Counted from the first letter of the stretch, positions 48,386-60,866 are shown. The stretch is DNA of 64,000 nucleotides from Laguncularia racemosa (GCA_037954665.1 JBBMOL010000046.1:1906501-1970500), one strand, 5' to 3'. Notes: generated by a model not told the origin, from the letters alone. Translations and numbers: made by a program.

Positions 48386-48510
48386 TGTTTGAGGTTAGAG
48401 ATGTAAGATTTATTACTTTATTTTTGCTAGGTGGTTTATTCTATTGTTGGGTTGCTACATTATTCATACTTTGGGCGAGTGATGGTATTTTATCTTTGCA
48501 ATAGGGAACA
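48386..48510 (+). other. TYW1 3' UTR region
   Basis: T-rich sequence after the TGA at 48385, with no clear AATAAA. The left target duplication of the outer LINE begins at 48511, so that element landed in or just beyond the 3' UTR. Polyadenylation could be affected. Confidence 0.45.
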
Positions 48511-48692
48511 AAAAATTTAGACTCATTAAAAAATTTGACGACTTAGGCATTAGAAAAAGTAGAAACATAGAACTACAAGGAATGTAGAGTGAGAAAATGC
48601 TCTCTCCTCTCTTTACCCCTTGCCCTCACTCCCCCCCCAATCAGAGTTAGGAAATACCCTACTACCCATTCTCTCGTCCGTCTTCGATCAAA

Positions 48693-50340
48693 ATGCAACC
48701 GGAAGTTCCCCCTCACGGACAGCCAGGAAGCCCTTCCAATCGCCGGAGCATCCAGGATGTTCACCTTCACCCCATTTGTCCACCGGACATCCAAAAAGCG
48801 GCGTCAAGTCCAAGGCGCCTTATTAAGGAAAAGTAAACAACACCTTTTCAAGCACATGGAAAGGTCACAGTTGGCCTTCCTAAAATGGCATGCTTGGAGC
48901 CTTGCACCCCTACCACTGCCTGCAGCTCTGCAACCCCGCCTACCCAAAAAGCCTCTCACAACGTCTCTTTGTGAAACCCTGACTTTTTCCATTCCTAAAG
49001 CCATTCCCTTAACGGCAAAACTACATTGGAATCTGAATACCACCAAAAACATCCCCTTTCCAACCAGCTTCAACCGGAAAACAACCATCCAGTTCCACCT
49101 AAACAAGCACAATCCTACGCCTCTGCCTGCCGTCAAGGAACACCCTCATCCCCTCCAAACTTCCATCTCCGATTCATCCCACCAAACACCTCGTCCGACA
49201 TACCCAAAGTAAGGATACCACAATCCGTCGAGGACGAGGGAGCCACCTATTGGGAGTCCACATTAGTCAGATATTTCATTGGTCGGAAAATGCCTTACAC
49301 CCTTGTTCATGCGATAGCCACCAAGCTCTGGAAGGAATTTGGTCTCCAAGGTATTCTGGCTAGCCCTGAAGGTTTCTACTACTTCCAATTCGAAAAAAAT
49401 AAGGATATAACTCCCATCCTAGAGAAAGTGTGGTTCTTCTCCAAGCGCTTTCTCATCCTTCAACGTTGGAGCAAAGGAATGAGGTTAGACAAGCCTTAAC
49501 CCACACATATTTCGGTCTGGATCACCCTTAACCGCATACCATGCGAGCTCCTCTCCGTGGAAGGTCTAGCCACATTGCGAGCGGAGTAGGTCTCCCTTTA
49601 AAGGCTGATACACTTACAGCCTTTAGACAACGCCCTAATCAAGCTCGCGTCCTGGTAGAGCTTGACGGAAGAAGAGACCTGGTCAAGCAGATTGAAGTTG
49701 AGAGAGCTGACGGATCGGTGGCCTTCATTAACGTTGACTACCAATGGATCCCTCTCCATTGCAAAAAATGCCAAGTGTTTGGACACAAATGCCAATCCAC
49801 CACTGCACCCCCAATGACAGTCCCTTCCAAGCCAACCGCAGCAGAAACTCAACCCCTCCATACCGACACAACCACACAAAACAAGCCAACTAAAACCACC
49901 TCCCAAACACTTCTGGCTGAAATCACTCATCTCCTAGTATTAACCGTTCTGTACCTGATACATCCCAGGATAGCAAGAAGCTCAACCCAGTTCAAACCAA
50001 ATGTATTGCCATCCAAGGCCACCACCAGGCTTCTAACTCTGAGGTTAAACACACGGAGACGGCAGAAGTCAACAAGCAGGTACCTTAAACCAATCCACAT
50101 ATCAGCACAGAACCTCCCAAACCAAGCCTTCCACCATGTAACACTATTTTACCCACCGAGGCAAACACCACAGCTCCATATGAAGATAGCGAGGACAACA
50201 ATTACAAAAATACTCCACTGTCCAAACTGCTTCACACAGCATCCAAGCCACCGACGAATATTTGCAAGGGAAACAAAGGCTCCAACTCCTCTGGTAAACA
50301 CAAGAAGAAACAGAGGAAGAGGCGCCATTCCTTCACCTAG
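48693..50340 (+). pseudogene. Outer LINE ORF1 (DUF4283-like plus zinc knuckle), broken
   Basis: ATG at 48693 opens a frame soon interrupted by stops. The conserved core is at 49026-49499, including YWESTLVRYFIGRKMPYTL, then LWKEFG, FYYFQFEKN and FFSKRFLILQRWSKGM, the DUF4283-type RNA-binding domain of plant LINE ORF1. After a stop, 49541-49800 continues with SGVGLPLKADTLTA, QARVLVELD and YQWIPLHCKKCQVFGHKC, a CCHC-type knuckle. A P/T/N-rich region and a strongly basic C-terminus (KHKKKQRKRRHSFT, stop at 50340) follow. Several frameshifts. Confidence 0.85.
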
Positions 50341-50373
50341 CCCCACAAGGAATCCATTGTCACACTCTTACCC

Positions 50374-52572
50374 ATGAACATAGCAGCATGGAATGTAAGA
50401 GGGTTAAATGACCCTCTCAAAGTGGCAGAAATAATAAAAGAGTGTGGCATTAATGGAATATCCCTAATGGGGATATTGGAAACCAGGGTAAATACCAACA
50501 ATGAAACATTGGTAAGGCAGCGAATGGGACACAATTGGCAAGTAGCTATCAACCAGGAAGCACCCAAGCGAATTTGGATAGCATGGCAACCGAGAGTGTG
50601 GAATATCCATACTGTTATGGAAAGAGCCCAGCTATCACATTGCATTGCGTCTCATCGCAGCCTGAACATTAACCTTAATATCACATTCATTTACGGAGCT
50701 AACAACAATAATGACAGGAGCGAACTTTGGACACAACCGGAAGAACTTTCCCTCACACATGCCACCATTCCGTGGATGGTCCTTGGAGATTTCAACATAA
50801 CCAAATCCCCATCCAAAAAGCGAGGTGGTCGGGTGCGAATGACTTTCGCCATGGCGGAATTCCAGGATTGCATGGCCAAGATTGAATTGGAGGACTTAAG
50901 ATATTTAGGCGACTTCTTTACATGGACTAACCGGCAAGCTAACAACCCCATTTTGAGGAAGCTTGATCGCGTCTTGGTCAACCAAAGCTGGTTGCAAACC
51001 TTCCCAAGCTCCCAAGCCAAGTTCCTACCTCTCATCTTATCGGATCATTCCCTTTCCATCACACACATAAATTCCACACAGCAGGTAAGGAAGTTACCTT
51101 TCAAATTCTTCAACTTTTGGATTCATCATGCACGTTTCAAAGACATAATTTCAAGTGTGTGGAGCACCGAGATAGCTGGTTCAAAAATGTATCAAGTAGT
51201 AAGCAAGTTTAAGCTAATCAAGGAGAAACTGCGACAACTCAACCATACCAATTATTCAGACCTATCTAATCGAGTCAAAGAAGCCAAGCAAACCCTCCTT
51301 CAGTTGCAGTCCAACATCCATAGCAGCGACAATGTATCCCAAATGGAGGCCGAAAGATCTGCCTTCAAGGAGTACTACCTACTGAGGAAAGCTGAAGAGG
51401 GATTTTACAAGCAGAAATCAAGAATAAAATGGCTAAAACTCGGAGACAAGAACACCTCCTTCTTTCATAAATCCATGCGAAACCACCACAACAGGAGCCA
51501 CATCTTCCAGATCAGCTGAGAAGATGGAAGCGAAGCAATTGGCAGCAAATAGGTCAAGAATCTAGCAGTCGAATACTTCCAATAGATCTACAACAAGGCA
51601 AGTCAACCAATCAACAAAGAAGAAATAGCCAGCCTCGTGACATGGAAGCTCAATGAACAGCAATGTGAAGAGTTGCTCGCACTATATATGGATGAGGAAA
51701 TCAAACGGGGATTCTTCTCCCAAGCAAATGAGAAGGCCCTGGGCCCGGATGGATACACAACTCTCTTTTTCAAGGAAACATGGGGAATAATAGGCAAGGA
51801 TCTCACAACTGCAATCAGGGAATTCCTCCAATCGGGACATCTGCTCAAAGAAATAAACTCCACCATACTCACATTAGTCCCCAAAATCCCTAACCCAACT
51901 AGTATGGGGGACTTTAGACCCATAGCATGTTGCAATGTGCTCTATAAAGCAGTGTCAAAGATTCTAGTTGCCTGCCTCAAGGTGGTCTTACATGTACTAG
52001 TTGGGAGGGAGCAAGCTACATTCATCTCAGGACGAAAGATCACAGATAACATCCTCATTGCTCAGGAATTAATGGTAGGTTACCAGACGCAAACGTGAGC
52101 ACCTCGATGCACACTAAAGGTCGATCTCCAAAAAGCTTATGATACCATAAGATGGGACTTCCTAATTGAAGCATTGAGATCCATGCAATTCCCTCCTCAC
52201 TTTTGCAGACTCATAGAGCAGTGCCTCACACCTACAAAATTCTCATTCAACATCAATGGGGAATTGGCAGGCTACTTCTCAAGCAAGCGAGGTCTTAGGC
52301 AGGGGGATCCTATTTCCTCGTACTTATTTGTTGTAGGCATGGAAATCCTCTCCACTTCTCTCCGATGACTCCTCTCCAACCCAACATTCTCCCTTCACTG
52401 GAGATGTAAACCAAAGCGCCTTAATCACCTGTGCTTTGCGGATGACCTTCTCATATTCGCCAAAGGAAATGTACAATCCATAACCCTGATCAGAGACACC
52501 CTCCAACAATTTCAAGCACTCTCAGGTCTGGCAGCCAATAGTTCCAAGAGTTCCATATTCTTCTCCAATGTT
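50374..52572 (+). pseudogene. Outer LINE ORF2, N-terminal part: AP endonuclease and RT up to the insertion
   Basis: 50374-51519 is open (381 codons). An APE-type endonuclease has AAWNVRGLN, GILETRVN, FIYGANNNN, VLGDFNITK and SDHSLSI, with catalytic Glu, Asp and His still present. A linker with GFYKQKSRIKWLKLGDKN follows. A TGA at 51517 (probably from CGA) interrupts it. Reverse transcriptase continues with EKALGPDGYT, FRPIACCNVLYKAVSKI, KVDLQKAYDT, GLRQGDPISSYLF and catalytic LCFADDLLIF at about 52430. The frame runs into SKSSIFFSNV, where the inner LINE sits. The ORF2 ATG is 33 nt after the ORF1 stop. Confidence 0.9.
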
Positions 52573-52715
52573 TTTTTTTTGGGTAATTAATAATTTATTA
52601 AACTGAAATATTGTGGAATACAATACAGAAATGAAAACGAGTTACAAGAAGCACATAATCGATAAATGTGCTAGCATACTAATCCTAGGAACTAATGTAA
52701 TGTGAAATGATATGA

Positions 52716-55700
52716 TTACAATGGCCTAATATAAGCTCGTATGTGGTTTGCTAGTATGCTAATCCCTGGAAGGTTATTCCCTAAACGCACTTGGTTTCGG
52801 GTGCGCCATATACAGTAGATTGCTGCCGCTAGTGTTGCATGCCATCTTTGATGTGTCGGTGAGTCTCTTAAAGTCATCAAAAATCTGGTCACATTATCCT
52901 AGTTGTTGGATTGGGCTGGACAATGTGTGTAGTCACAGACTATACTCCAGACTTGCGATGTGTAATTGCACTGGAAGAATAGGTGGGCGTGGTCCTCCTG
53001 ATGCCGGTTACATAGGAGGCAAGTAGTAGACTGCACTAGTCCCCAGCGGCGTACCCTATCAAGGGTGGATAGTTTCCTTAACCAAGCTAACCATAGTATG
53101 AAGGCATGTCTAGGTAAGGAGGTTTTATTCCATACTACTCTCTGCTAAGGTACTCTGGGTCCTGGGGGGTTACGGAAACCATAACCACTCTGTATGGTGC
53201 ACTCTCCAGATCCTGAGTGTTTCCATCGAAGTCGGTCCGACTCTGTACCATTCGGTTTAATGGAGGGGGGAATGCTAATGCTATTCCACGGTGGGCCCTC
53301 TGGGATGCACCATTCGTTTCCATTCATTATGGAGCATAGTCTCGTGCTATCTGGAAAGCCCGTGCTGTGCATGTCCCGAGCACTAAACAAGGTATCCAGA
53401 GGTCCTGTCGGGAGCCAAAAGTCTGCCCATAGCAAAATTTCAAGGCCATTATTTGGTTTCCAATAGAAAAAAGATCTGACCAAGCCTCTCAGCTTGAGTA
53501 ATTTCTTTCATGTCCACGAACAGACGGCTGGTGCCTTGGAAGACCAAAATTTTTTTCCCTTGAGCAGAGTGGAATGAACCCATTCCGGCCATAAGCTTTT
53601 TGTTCCCTCCTTGCAGAGTCTCCATATGTGCTTGATTTGGATGGCTTTGTTCCACAGATTAATAACCAGAAATCCTAGGCCACCACTTCCTTTCGGTTGA
53701 CACACTTCAGCCCATTTGACCTTGGCTCTAGTGAATATATGTGGGTTGCCACTCCAGAGGAAGTTTCTAAGTAGTTGTTCTATTTTTGAGACAACCGACT
53801 TAGGAAGGATGAAGATGGGGCATCAATAGACCTGCATGGAGAAGAGGATAGATCTGATTAATTGAAGCCTACCCGCATAGGACAAGTACTTTGCTATCCA
53901 CGAGGTGATTCGAGTCAAGGTGCGTTCCACTAGCACCTCATAGTCCTGTCTTTTGAGCTTCGATGATATGAGGGGAACCCCTAAGTATCGTGCAGGTAGT
54001 TGGCCTTCACTGAACTGGGTGCACTGGATTATGGCCTCCTTTATACTTGTTGGGACCTGAGAAAAGAAAATGCTGCTCTTGTGGTTATTTATTGCCAATC
54101 CCGAGATGGCTTGAAAGTCCTGTAAGGTTTGTCGTACCAAGGAGATAGATTCCTTGTTCCCTCTGGCAAATATGAGGAGGTCATCAGCAAAACAGAGATG
54201 GGTTAGGCGTTCATTCTGGCATCTCCAATGAAGTGAATACCCCGGATGTCGGATTAATTGTCTCAATCGCATAGAGAGGATTTCCATACAAAGGGACAAA
54301 TAGGTAAGAAGAGATAGGGTCCCCTTGCCTTAAGCCCCTTTTGCTTGCAAAGAACCCCACCAGTTTCTCCATTGATATTGACGGAGTATTTTGGCGTTGA
54401 TATGCACTGACTAATAAGCCTGCAGAAATGGGGAGGAAAATGCATAGCCGAAAGAACCCCTAGAACAAAATCCCACCTCACTGTGTCATAGGCTTTTTGG
54501 AGGTCCACCTTCATCATAGAACGAGGAGCTCCTACTTTGGCGTGGTAATTTGCCATGAGTTCCTGAGCCAAGAAGATATTATCAGTTATCCTCCTACCTG
54601 GGACAAAAGCCGCTTGTTCTCGCCCAACTAGGGAAGGCAATACCGCTTTCATCCTTGCTGCAAGCACCTTGGATATCGCCTTATAAATGACATTGCAGCA
54701 TGCGATTGGCCTGAAGTCCCCTAGTCTAGTAGGGTTGGCCACTTTGGGTACTAGAGTAATGGCAGTGTTGTTTATCTCTTTCAGTAGATGCCCTGATGTC
54801 ATGAACTCTCTAGTGGCAATAATCAAGTCCTCACCTATAATGTCCTAAGCTTTCTTGAAGAAAAGAGCAGAGAATCCATCTGGGTCAGGAGCCTTTCCAT
54901 TCGCTTGCGATGTGAATCCTCACTTTATCTCCTCATATGAGAATTCAGCAATGAGGCCGAGTTGTTGTTGGTTAGTTAGAGTCCGTGGTGTCAAAACTCC
55001 CCACGTTGATAGGAGTGGTAGGAGATGTAGGTGGGTCATATAAGCTTTGAAAGTAATGGAGTATCTCTTGCCCGACCTCCTCTTCCCCGGCCACCTCACT
55101 GCCATCCTCTCGGGATAGTCTGTGTATGGAGCTTCGGTTGTGAAGATTCTTCATGGCTTTGTGGAAATAAGCCGTATTTTTGTCCTTGAACTCCAACCAT
55201 TTTGTCCTAGACTTCTGTTTGAAGAAGCTCTCCTCCCCCCCCCCTTAGAGTGTAATACTCCTTGTAGGCTATCTGCTCCTCTTCCAACCGGTTTGTGTCC
55301 CTAGCCTCATGTATGGCTTCTTGCACTTGTACCAACCGTCGCTTCGCCTTGTACTCTTAGCGATATGTGGAGAATTCAGTTCTGTTCAAGCTTTTGAGCC
55401 TCTCCTTAACAAGCTTTAATTTCTGTACTACCTGAAACATATGGGAGCCCTGGATATCCCTCCTCCATATGGTGCTAACTAGGTCATTGAAACCTTCATG
55501 GTCTGCCCAATAATTGAAAAATTTGAAAGGGCTCCTTCTAGCCCTCAATCCATATTTCATACGGACCACAACTAGTGAGTGATCGGATATGATAGGTGAA
55601 AGGAATTGGGCATGAGCATTCAGATGCAAATTCATCCAAGGTAGGTTGACCATGGCCTGATCAAGCTTCCTAAGGATGGGCGCCTACTGTTGTTTATTGG

Positions 55701-56253
55701 TCCATGTAAAGAAATCCCTAGAATATCTCAAGTCTTCCATCTCCACTTTGGCTAGGCATCTTTGGAACTCCAACATTGCCTCTGTGACTGAGGCTCGGCC
55801 TCCTTCTTTCTTTGTGACTAGGCGAGTCGTGTTGAAATTGCCCATGACCAGCCATGGTCTATCGCCTATAGTTTGGGCCAACACCTCGAGATTCAACCAT
55901 AACTCCTTACGTTCTCTATCATAATTAGATCCATAGACAAAAGTAACTGCCATATTACTATTTGCTCTCAAGTTTGTTACGGTGCAATGTAGGAATTGTG
56001 TGTGTTCCTTTTCCACACATATATTCCACTCCCTTGGTTGCCAAGCAATTCAAATGTGCTTCCGTGCCATGGAGTTAACCCATACTTGCCAATACTGACC
56101 CAACCTATTCTTGATGGAATCCTCATTTGCTACATTCACTTTTGCTTCCAATAAGCCAATCAAGCTAATGCTATGCATAGCACACAACTTCCTAACCTCT
56201 GAAATTTTAATGGGGTCATTTAAGCCCCTTACATTCCATGCTGCCACTGACAT
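52716..56253 (-). pseudogene. Inner LINE ORF2 (endonuclease, RT, zinc-binding domain), broken
   Basis: ATG at 56253 (MSVAAWNVRGLNDPIKISEV). Endonuclease motifs are GLLEAKVN, FVYGSN, VMGNFNTTR and SDHSLVV; the usual GDFN is GNFN, so a catalytic Asp is lost. Stops occur at about 56050, 55682 and 55358. RT is readable as VGREQAAFVPGRRITDN, KVDLQKAYDT (about 54520) and LCFADDLLIFARGN (about 54190), with a frameshift near 54310. The C-terminal domain includes SDRLRWKHSGSGECTIQSGY (about 53205) and ends RAYIRPL, stop at 52716-52718. Closely matches the TYW1-intron LINE. Confidence 0.9.
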
Positions 56254-56274
56254 GGAGATGTGAGTACAATACAA

Positions 56275-58033
56275 TTAGGTGAAATTCCGACTCCTCTTGT
56301 GCTCCTTCTTCTTCCGGCGACTAGAGGAGCTAGAACTTTTGTTGGCCATGGGTTGAGTTCCCGACATTTGGTTCATGTGATCTAATAATTTGTTGAGTGG
56401 GGTGTTCTCCAAATCGTCACCCCCATCTACCTCGTCTCCTCCCTGACCGGCCATTGGCATATTCATCACACAGCTAGGGGAGATTGGCGCCTCAGTTGCT
56501 GCCAGGGGTGTTTCTAACCCCGTTGGAACTGCTTCAGCCTTCAAGCCAGGTGCCTTACATCCACTGTCCACCTCCATCCGCTCAACCATTGTTCTCCTCA
56601 GATTACCGAGGTTGTCTACAAGCTCCTTGGCAGCGCTGGTTTCTTTCATTGGCATCACATGCCCACCATGTAGTGCCACTGCTCTAGCTACTGTTTTGCC
56701 CTTAGAAGGCGTCATGCTTGTTGCTCTGCTAGGATGCTGTTGGTGGTCAGCGATTGAATCTTGCCTTACCTTCTCCTCACACCGCAACACCTTCTGGCCA
56801 ACAGCTACTCGTGGGGCAACGTGGCTACTCTCCACATCTGTAGGCTCCACCTCCTTCCTTTGAGTGGTCTGTGCGGGTTGGCATTTATGCTCGAAAACTT
56901 TGCATCTCGCACAGCGTGGAGGCAACCATTGATATTCCACCTGGACTTCCGCAGCCACGCCATTCTCACCCTCCACCCTTACTTGGGTGACTAGGTCTTC
57001 ACACGCATCAATTTCCACTAGCACCCGCGCATGGTTTGCCCGTTGCCTCCTAGCCGTTAAGACGTTAGCCTTGAGTGGCACTCCCACGCCACTGACTATG
57101 TGGCTCAAACCTTCCGCCCCTAAGTAATCGCATGGGATTCGCGAGAAGGTGGCCCACACAGGAATGTTGGTGGGTTGCGCCTTGTTTAGTGGCATGCCTT
57201 TCCTCCATTTCTGTAGGATGAGAAAGCGTTGGGCGAAGTGCCATGTCTTCTCTAAAACAAGTGTTGTGTCGCTCGCCCCACTAAACCGGAAGTAGAAGAA
57301 GCCTTCCAAGCTGCCTAGCACATCTACACGACCGTATTCCTTCCATAGTTTGAAGGCAATGGATCGGACTAGGGAATATGGTAGCTTGCGGCCAAGGAAG
57401 TAGCCCACGAGGGTGTTGTTCCAAAATGCCGCCCCTAGGTCCCCACTACCTTGGGTATTTTCACCATTGGGGAAGGGCCCTTTGCGGCCGGCGGTACGTA
57501 TTGCAGAGGGAACACCGGTGTGCCGTCCTCCGTCGTGGAGCTGCATGCTTGGGCATATGTTCTGGCGGTCGGAGTCGTCTGTGCAGTTGGGTGATCGTTG
57601 CTAGGTGGTATCCGGTTGGCCTCCTCAAGGGTCTCGGAAAATGCTTTGTCTCTTTCCAATGCAGAATTTCCAGAAATGGGATAACTTTGGATACAAGTGG
57701 GACGTGGCTAGGATGTTTGGCTAATTTGGTGTCTGTGGGACACCGGTTGCAGGTGTTAGGCCTGCTATCATCTGTGTGGGCATAAGGCTCCACATTGCCT
57801 TTCCTAGCTATGGTTTGTCCTTTACCTTTCCCAGTTGGAAAAGTAGGGCTTTGACTTGCCACTTTTGGGTTGACATTAAATGCCACCTCATAATCTATGC
57901 TTGCCCCTTGGTGAGCATATTGGTCTTGCACTCCCGATGATGGTAGGCCATTACCGGTGGCATTGTTTGTTGTCACCTCATCGAGTAGCGACTGAGGGCA
58001 GTCCGGCACCACTTCCTTGGCCGGAGTTGCCAT
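56275..58033 (-). pseudogene. Inner LINE ORF1 (DUF4283-like plus zinc knuckle), frameshifted
   Basis: ATG at 58033 (MATPAKEVVPDC...). The frame shifts near 57660 and again near 57440. The 3' frame is long and open to the stop at 56275 and holds FWNNTLVGYFLGRKLPYSLV, LWKEYG, FYFRFSG, FAQRFLILQKWRKGM, SGVGVPLKANVLTARRQRAN and VLVEID. The knuckle PRCARCKVFEHKC follows, and a basic C-terminus RRKKKEHKRSRNFT. Domain order matches the outer and third LINE ORF1. Confidence 0.87.
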
Positions 58034-58193
58034 GGTGGTTGGTATATTGGTAATTGGTTTTTATAAGCTACTGAACTAGACAAGGGGAGTGGTTATAGTG
58101 GTTTCTAAGGTTTCTACGGGTAATAGTGTATAAGGAAGTGTGTGGGGAGAAGAGAGAGAAGAGAGCATTTTTCCTTTATTCTTCTCCAATGTT

Positions 58194-59536
58194 CCCTCCA
58201 GGGATAAGCAACGCATCCTATAAGTTACATAGTTCCAAGAAGGCTCTCTCCCAATAAGATACCTTGGCGTCCCTTTCCTCTCCACTAAACTCAAAATGGA
58301 GGACTGTGACATTTTAGTGGACCGAATCACAACTTGCATCACCTTGTAGACCGTGAAATTTTTATCATACGCTGGCCGACTTCAGCTAGTTAGATCAGTC
58401 TTATTTTCTATGCAGGTCTACTGGAGCTCAGTTTTCCTTCTCCCCAAGAAGATAATCACAAAGGTAGAGTAGCTAATCAGGAACTTCCTTTGGAGTGGAA
58501 ACCCTCACATAGGAACCAAAGCCAAAGTCAGATGGAAAGAGGTTTGTAAGTCTCTCAAATGTGGGGGCTTGGGGATTCCCAACCTTCATCATTGGAATAA
58601 GGCCCTACAAATCAAGCACATTTGTCACCTATGCAGGGGCGGGCAACGTAGCCTATGGCCTGAATGGGTACACTCAACCTTGTTGAAAGGTAAAAGCTTC
58701 TGGACGTCACGAGCCCCAGCCGCATGTTCTTGGTCTTGGAAGAAACTCTTAAAGCTTAAACCTTTAGTGCGAGGTAGCTTTCAATGGAAAGTGGGAGACG
58801 GCCTAACCATCTCTATTTTGTCTGACTTTTGGCTACCCATGGGTCTTTTGGACACCCTATTCTCTCCAAGACAGATTAGGAACTCTGAGATTTCAATAAC
58901 CGCTAAATTATGCTCATTAGAGGAAAACAACACATGGCGGCTACCAAACCATCCACCATGGACAGACATCTGCATTCCCACGCACATTCAGCCCAATCAT
59001 TCCACTTCCGACCAACTCCAATGGATTCACACGACTGTAGGGGAATACAACACCAAGAGTGGCTACTTCTTCCTTAATCCAGCTGAACCAACAGTACCAT
59101 GGCATAGAGTTGTATGGAATAGAACTACCATACCAAGGCACTCCTTCATATTGTGGCTTGCCTGGTTGGGAAAGTTATCTACACTCGATAAGCTGACCAC
59201 ATGGGGATTAGCCACATCCTTGATATGCTACCTATGCCAACAGGAAGATGAAGACCACCCTCACCTATTCTTTGGCTGCCAATACTCATCCCGAGTATGG
59301 CAGACAGTGTGTGATATGGCTAACTGCCCCCCTTCCTGTAAGGATTGGCAGGGAGCCAAACGAGTTCTACTACAACGAATCAGTCCAACGCCAAACTCCA
59401 CCAAACTTGGACAGCAAGCCTCGCTGCCACTGTATACTGTATTTGGAGAGTGCGCAACAAAGCACGACTTGGGCACCCCACCCCTAGCATCTCCTTCTTA
59501 GCCAATCAAATCAAATTTTACATCTATATAGAATAA
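58194..59536 (+). pseudogene. Outer LINE ORF2, C-terminal part after the insertion
   Basis: Resumes exactly where 52572 stopped (PSRDKQRI, then LPIRYLGVPF, LSYAGRLQLVRSVLFSMQVYW). The large open stretch 58569-59501 has GIPNLHHWNKALQIKHICHL, SFQWKVGDGLTISILSDFWL, WHRVVWNRTTIPRHSFILWL and the zinc-binding CYLCQQEDEDHPHLFFGC at about 59225. A frameshift near 59360 moves the last part (LAATVYCIWRVRNKARLG) to the frame ending at 59536. Confidence 0.9.
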
Positions 59537-59700
59537 TTTGATAGGGCCTCATTGTACCAACTACTACAAGTATGGTACTAAAGTTGTAATAGAGTAGTTA
59601 CTAGTGTTGTATTGTGATGTAACCGTTTCTGACGGATGTATCTTTATCTCCAATCAATAAATAATGAATTACCGGAAAAAAAAAAAAATTTAGACTCATT

Positions 59701-60819
59701 GAGTCATATGGACTATTTGGAATTCTTAAACATTAGGAAAGACTGGTATCAGTAACACCAGTTTTGGACAACCCATTTATCAAACTGTTCATAACAACAA
59801 GCAATGCCTCTGTGTCTCTTTAAGAACTAATCTAATGCCTAACTCATTTTTAACCACCATCCAAGCTTGTTCTCCATGGATTGCCACAATCTATAAACCC
59901 TTGATTTGGCCTACGATGATCGAATCACTCAAGTTCCAAAGGAACTTGTAAACTTGATGCAAGTCTATGCTCACAAATTTCCATTCAAACGTTTCATACA
60001 GTCTCATGTTGTATGAAGAATCTTTCTTCCTCATTAGATGACAATCTAATTTTGGTGGAGAGATTGGTTTAGGTAGTTGCTCCACCCACCTAGGATTTTC
60101 TAGCAATAGAGAGAGACTTGCTATTATAGCTCATTTACTTTGCTTTCCAACCTCCCCCTTATGAAAGAGTTATTATGGCATTTAGTTGCATCTTAGGCAT
60201 ATAATTGCAATTCTACAAGGAATTCCCTATTATAAAAATAACAAATTGGATCCTTTACCAAAATACTCTCGTTAAAGTCAATTTATTGCAATCTGTACCC
60301 CCCATGGAATCATAACTTTTTTATTGATCAATGTAACAAAACCCTAGATTGTTCAACATTTTCCTCGCGTCTGCCTCCCCTCTCTCTTGCTCTATGGAAG
60401 CTCAACCTAGCACCTTTGATCTCAACAGAGGTTGTCATCGCCCGTCACCACACTTCTTCCACTAGTAACCATTTCACCTATTCTAACATTTTGTTGTTGT
60501 TTATACCTTGTTTTCTAAATTTTTCTGAATTTGTTGTCAGAAATGCTAATTGAGTGCTCACGTGCAGATAAGTACTATTGAAACTCTTCCGTCTCTTTTA
60601 CTGACTTTTAAAACAACACCTCCCTGCACCCCAATCCCACCCCTCACCCAAAAAAAAAAAGTACTCGTGTCTCTTTTCTTATGATTCAGTACATCTTTTT
60701 GGTGAAGTATGGCAGGAGAACAGATTTGGGGAAATATCTGCTTAGCCAAAGGTTTAAGGCAAATAATCACTATATTATATGAATACGGTATGACAATCTG
60801 GTAACAATACAGTGCTAAG
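59701..60819. other. Spacer between LINEs, no gene recognised
   Basis: About 1.1 kb. A minus-strand frame at 59891-60106 (71 codons) matches nothing I know. A short CT-rich stretch (60360-60400) with an ATG that reads MEAQPSTFDLNRG then stops is not supported as a gene. A poly(A) run lies at 60651-60660. Confidence 0.45.
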
Positions 60820-60866
60820 ACACACACTCTCCCCCTCCCCTCCCCTCCCTAACCTGTGCGCTGCTG

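Larger units (their letters stand above)
52557..58193 (-). mobile_element. Inner L1-type LINE inserted in inverted orientation
   Basis: Body 52573-58177 lies between copies of ATTCTTCTCCAATGTT at 52557-52572 and 58178-58193 (16-bp target duplication). The poly(T) at 52571-52580 is the poly(A) tail of a minus-strand element. Its 5' end near 58177-58165 reads AAAAATGCTCTCTTCTCTC on the minus strand, like the outer LINE start. At 5.6 kb it appears full length. It carries ORF1 and ORF2, both damaged. Confidence 0.93.
48511..59700 (+). mobile_element. Outer L1-type LINE, plus strand, interrupted by an inverted LINE
   Basis: A LINE with ORF1 (48693-50340) and ORF2 (50374-52572 and 58194-59536), ending in a tail AATTACCGG plus A(n) at about 59668-59689. 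AAAAATTTAGACTCATT is present at 48511-48527 and 59684-59700, consistent with a 17-bp target duplication. The LINE-like 5' end (GAGAAAATGCTCTCTCC, about 48592) lies some 65 bp inside the left copy. ORF2 continuity across 52572/58194 proves that the inner LINE inserted later. Many stops and frameshifts; inactive. Confidence 0.9.

Noticed and set aside
49598..49930. Minus-strand 110-codon frame opposite outer LINE ORF1
   Set aside because: Shadow of the LINE coding strand; the plus-strand reading carries the conserved domains.
52820..53466. Plus-strand frames within the inner LINE 3' region
   Set aside because: They are antisense to the ORF2 zinc-binding domain, which is clearly encoded on the minus strand.
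57378..57785. Plus-strand 135-codon frame
   Set aside because: Antisense to inner LINE ORF1, whose minus-strand frames hold the DUF4283 and zinc-knuckle motifs.
59891..60106. Minus-strand 71-codon frame, possible small protein
   Set aside because: Looks protein-like in composition but has no recognisable motif, no promoter or splice context, and lies between LINEs.
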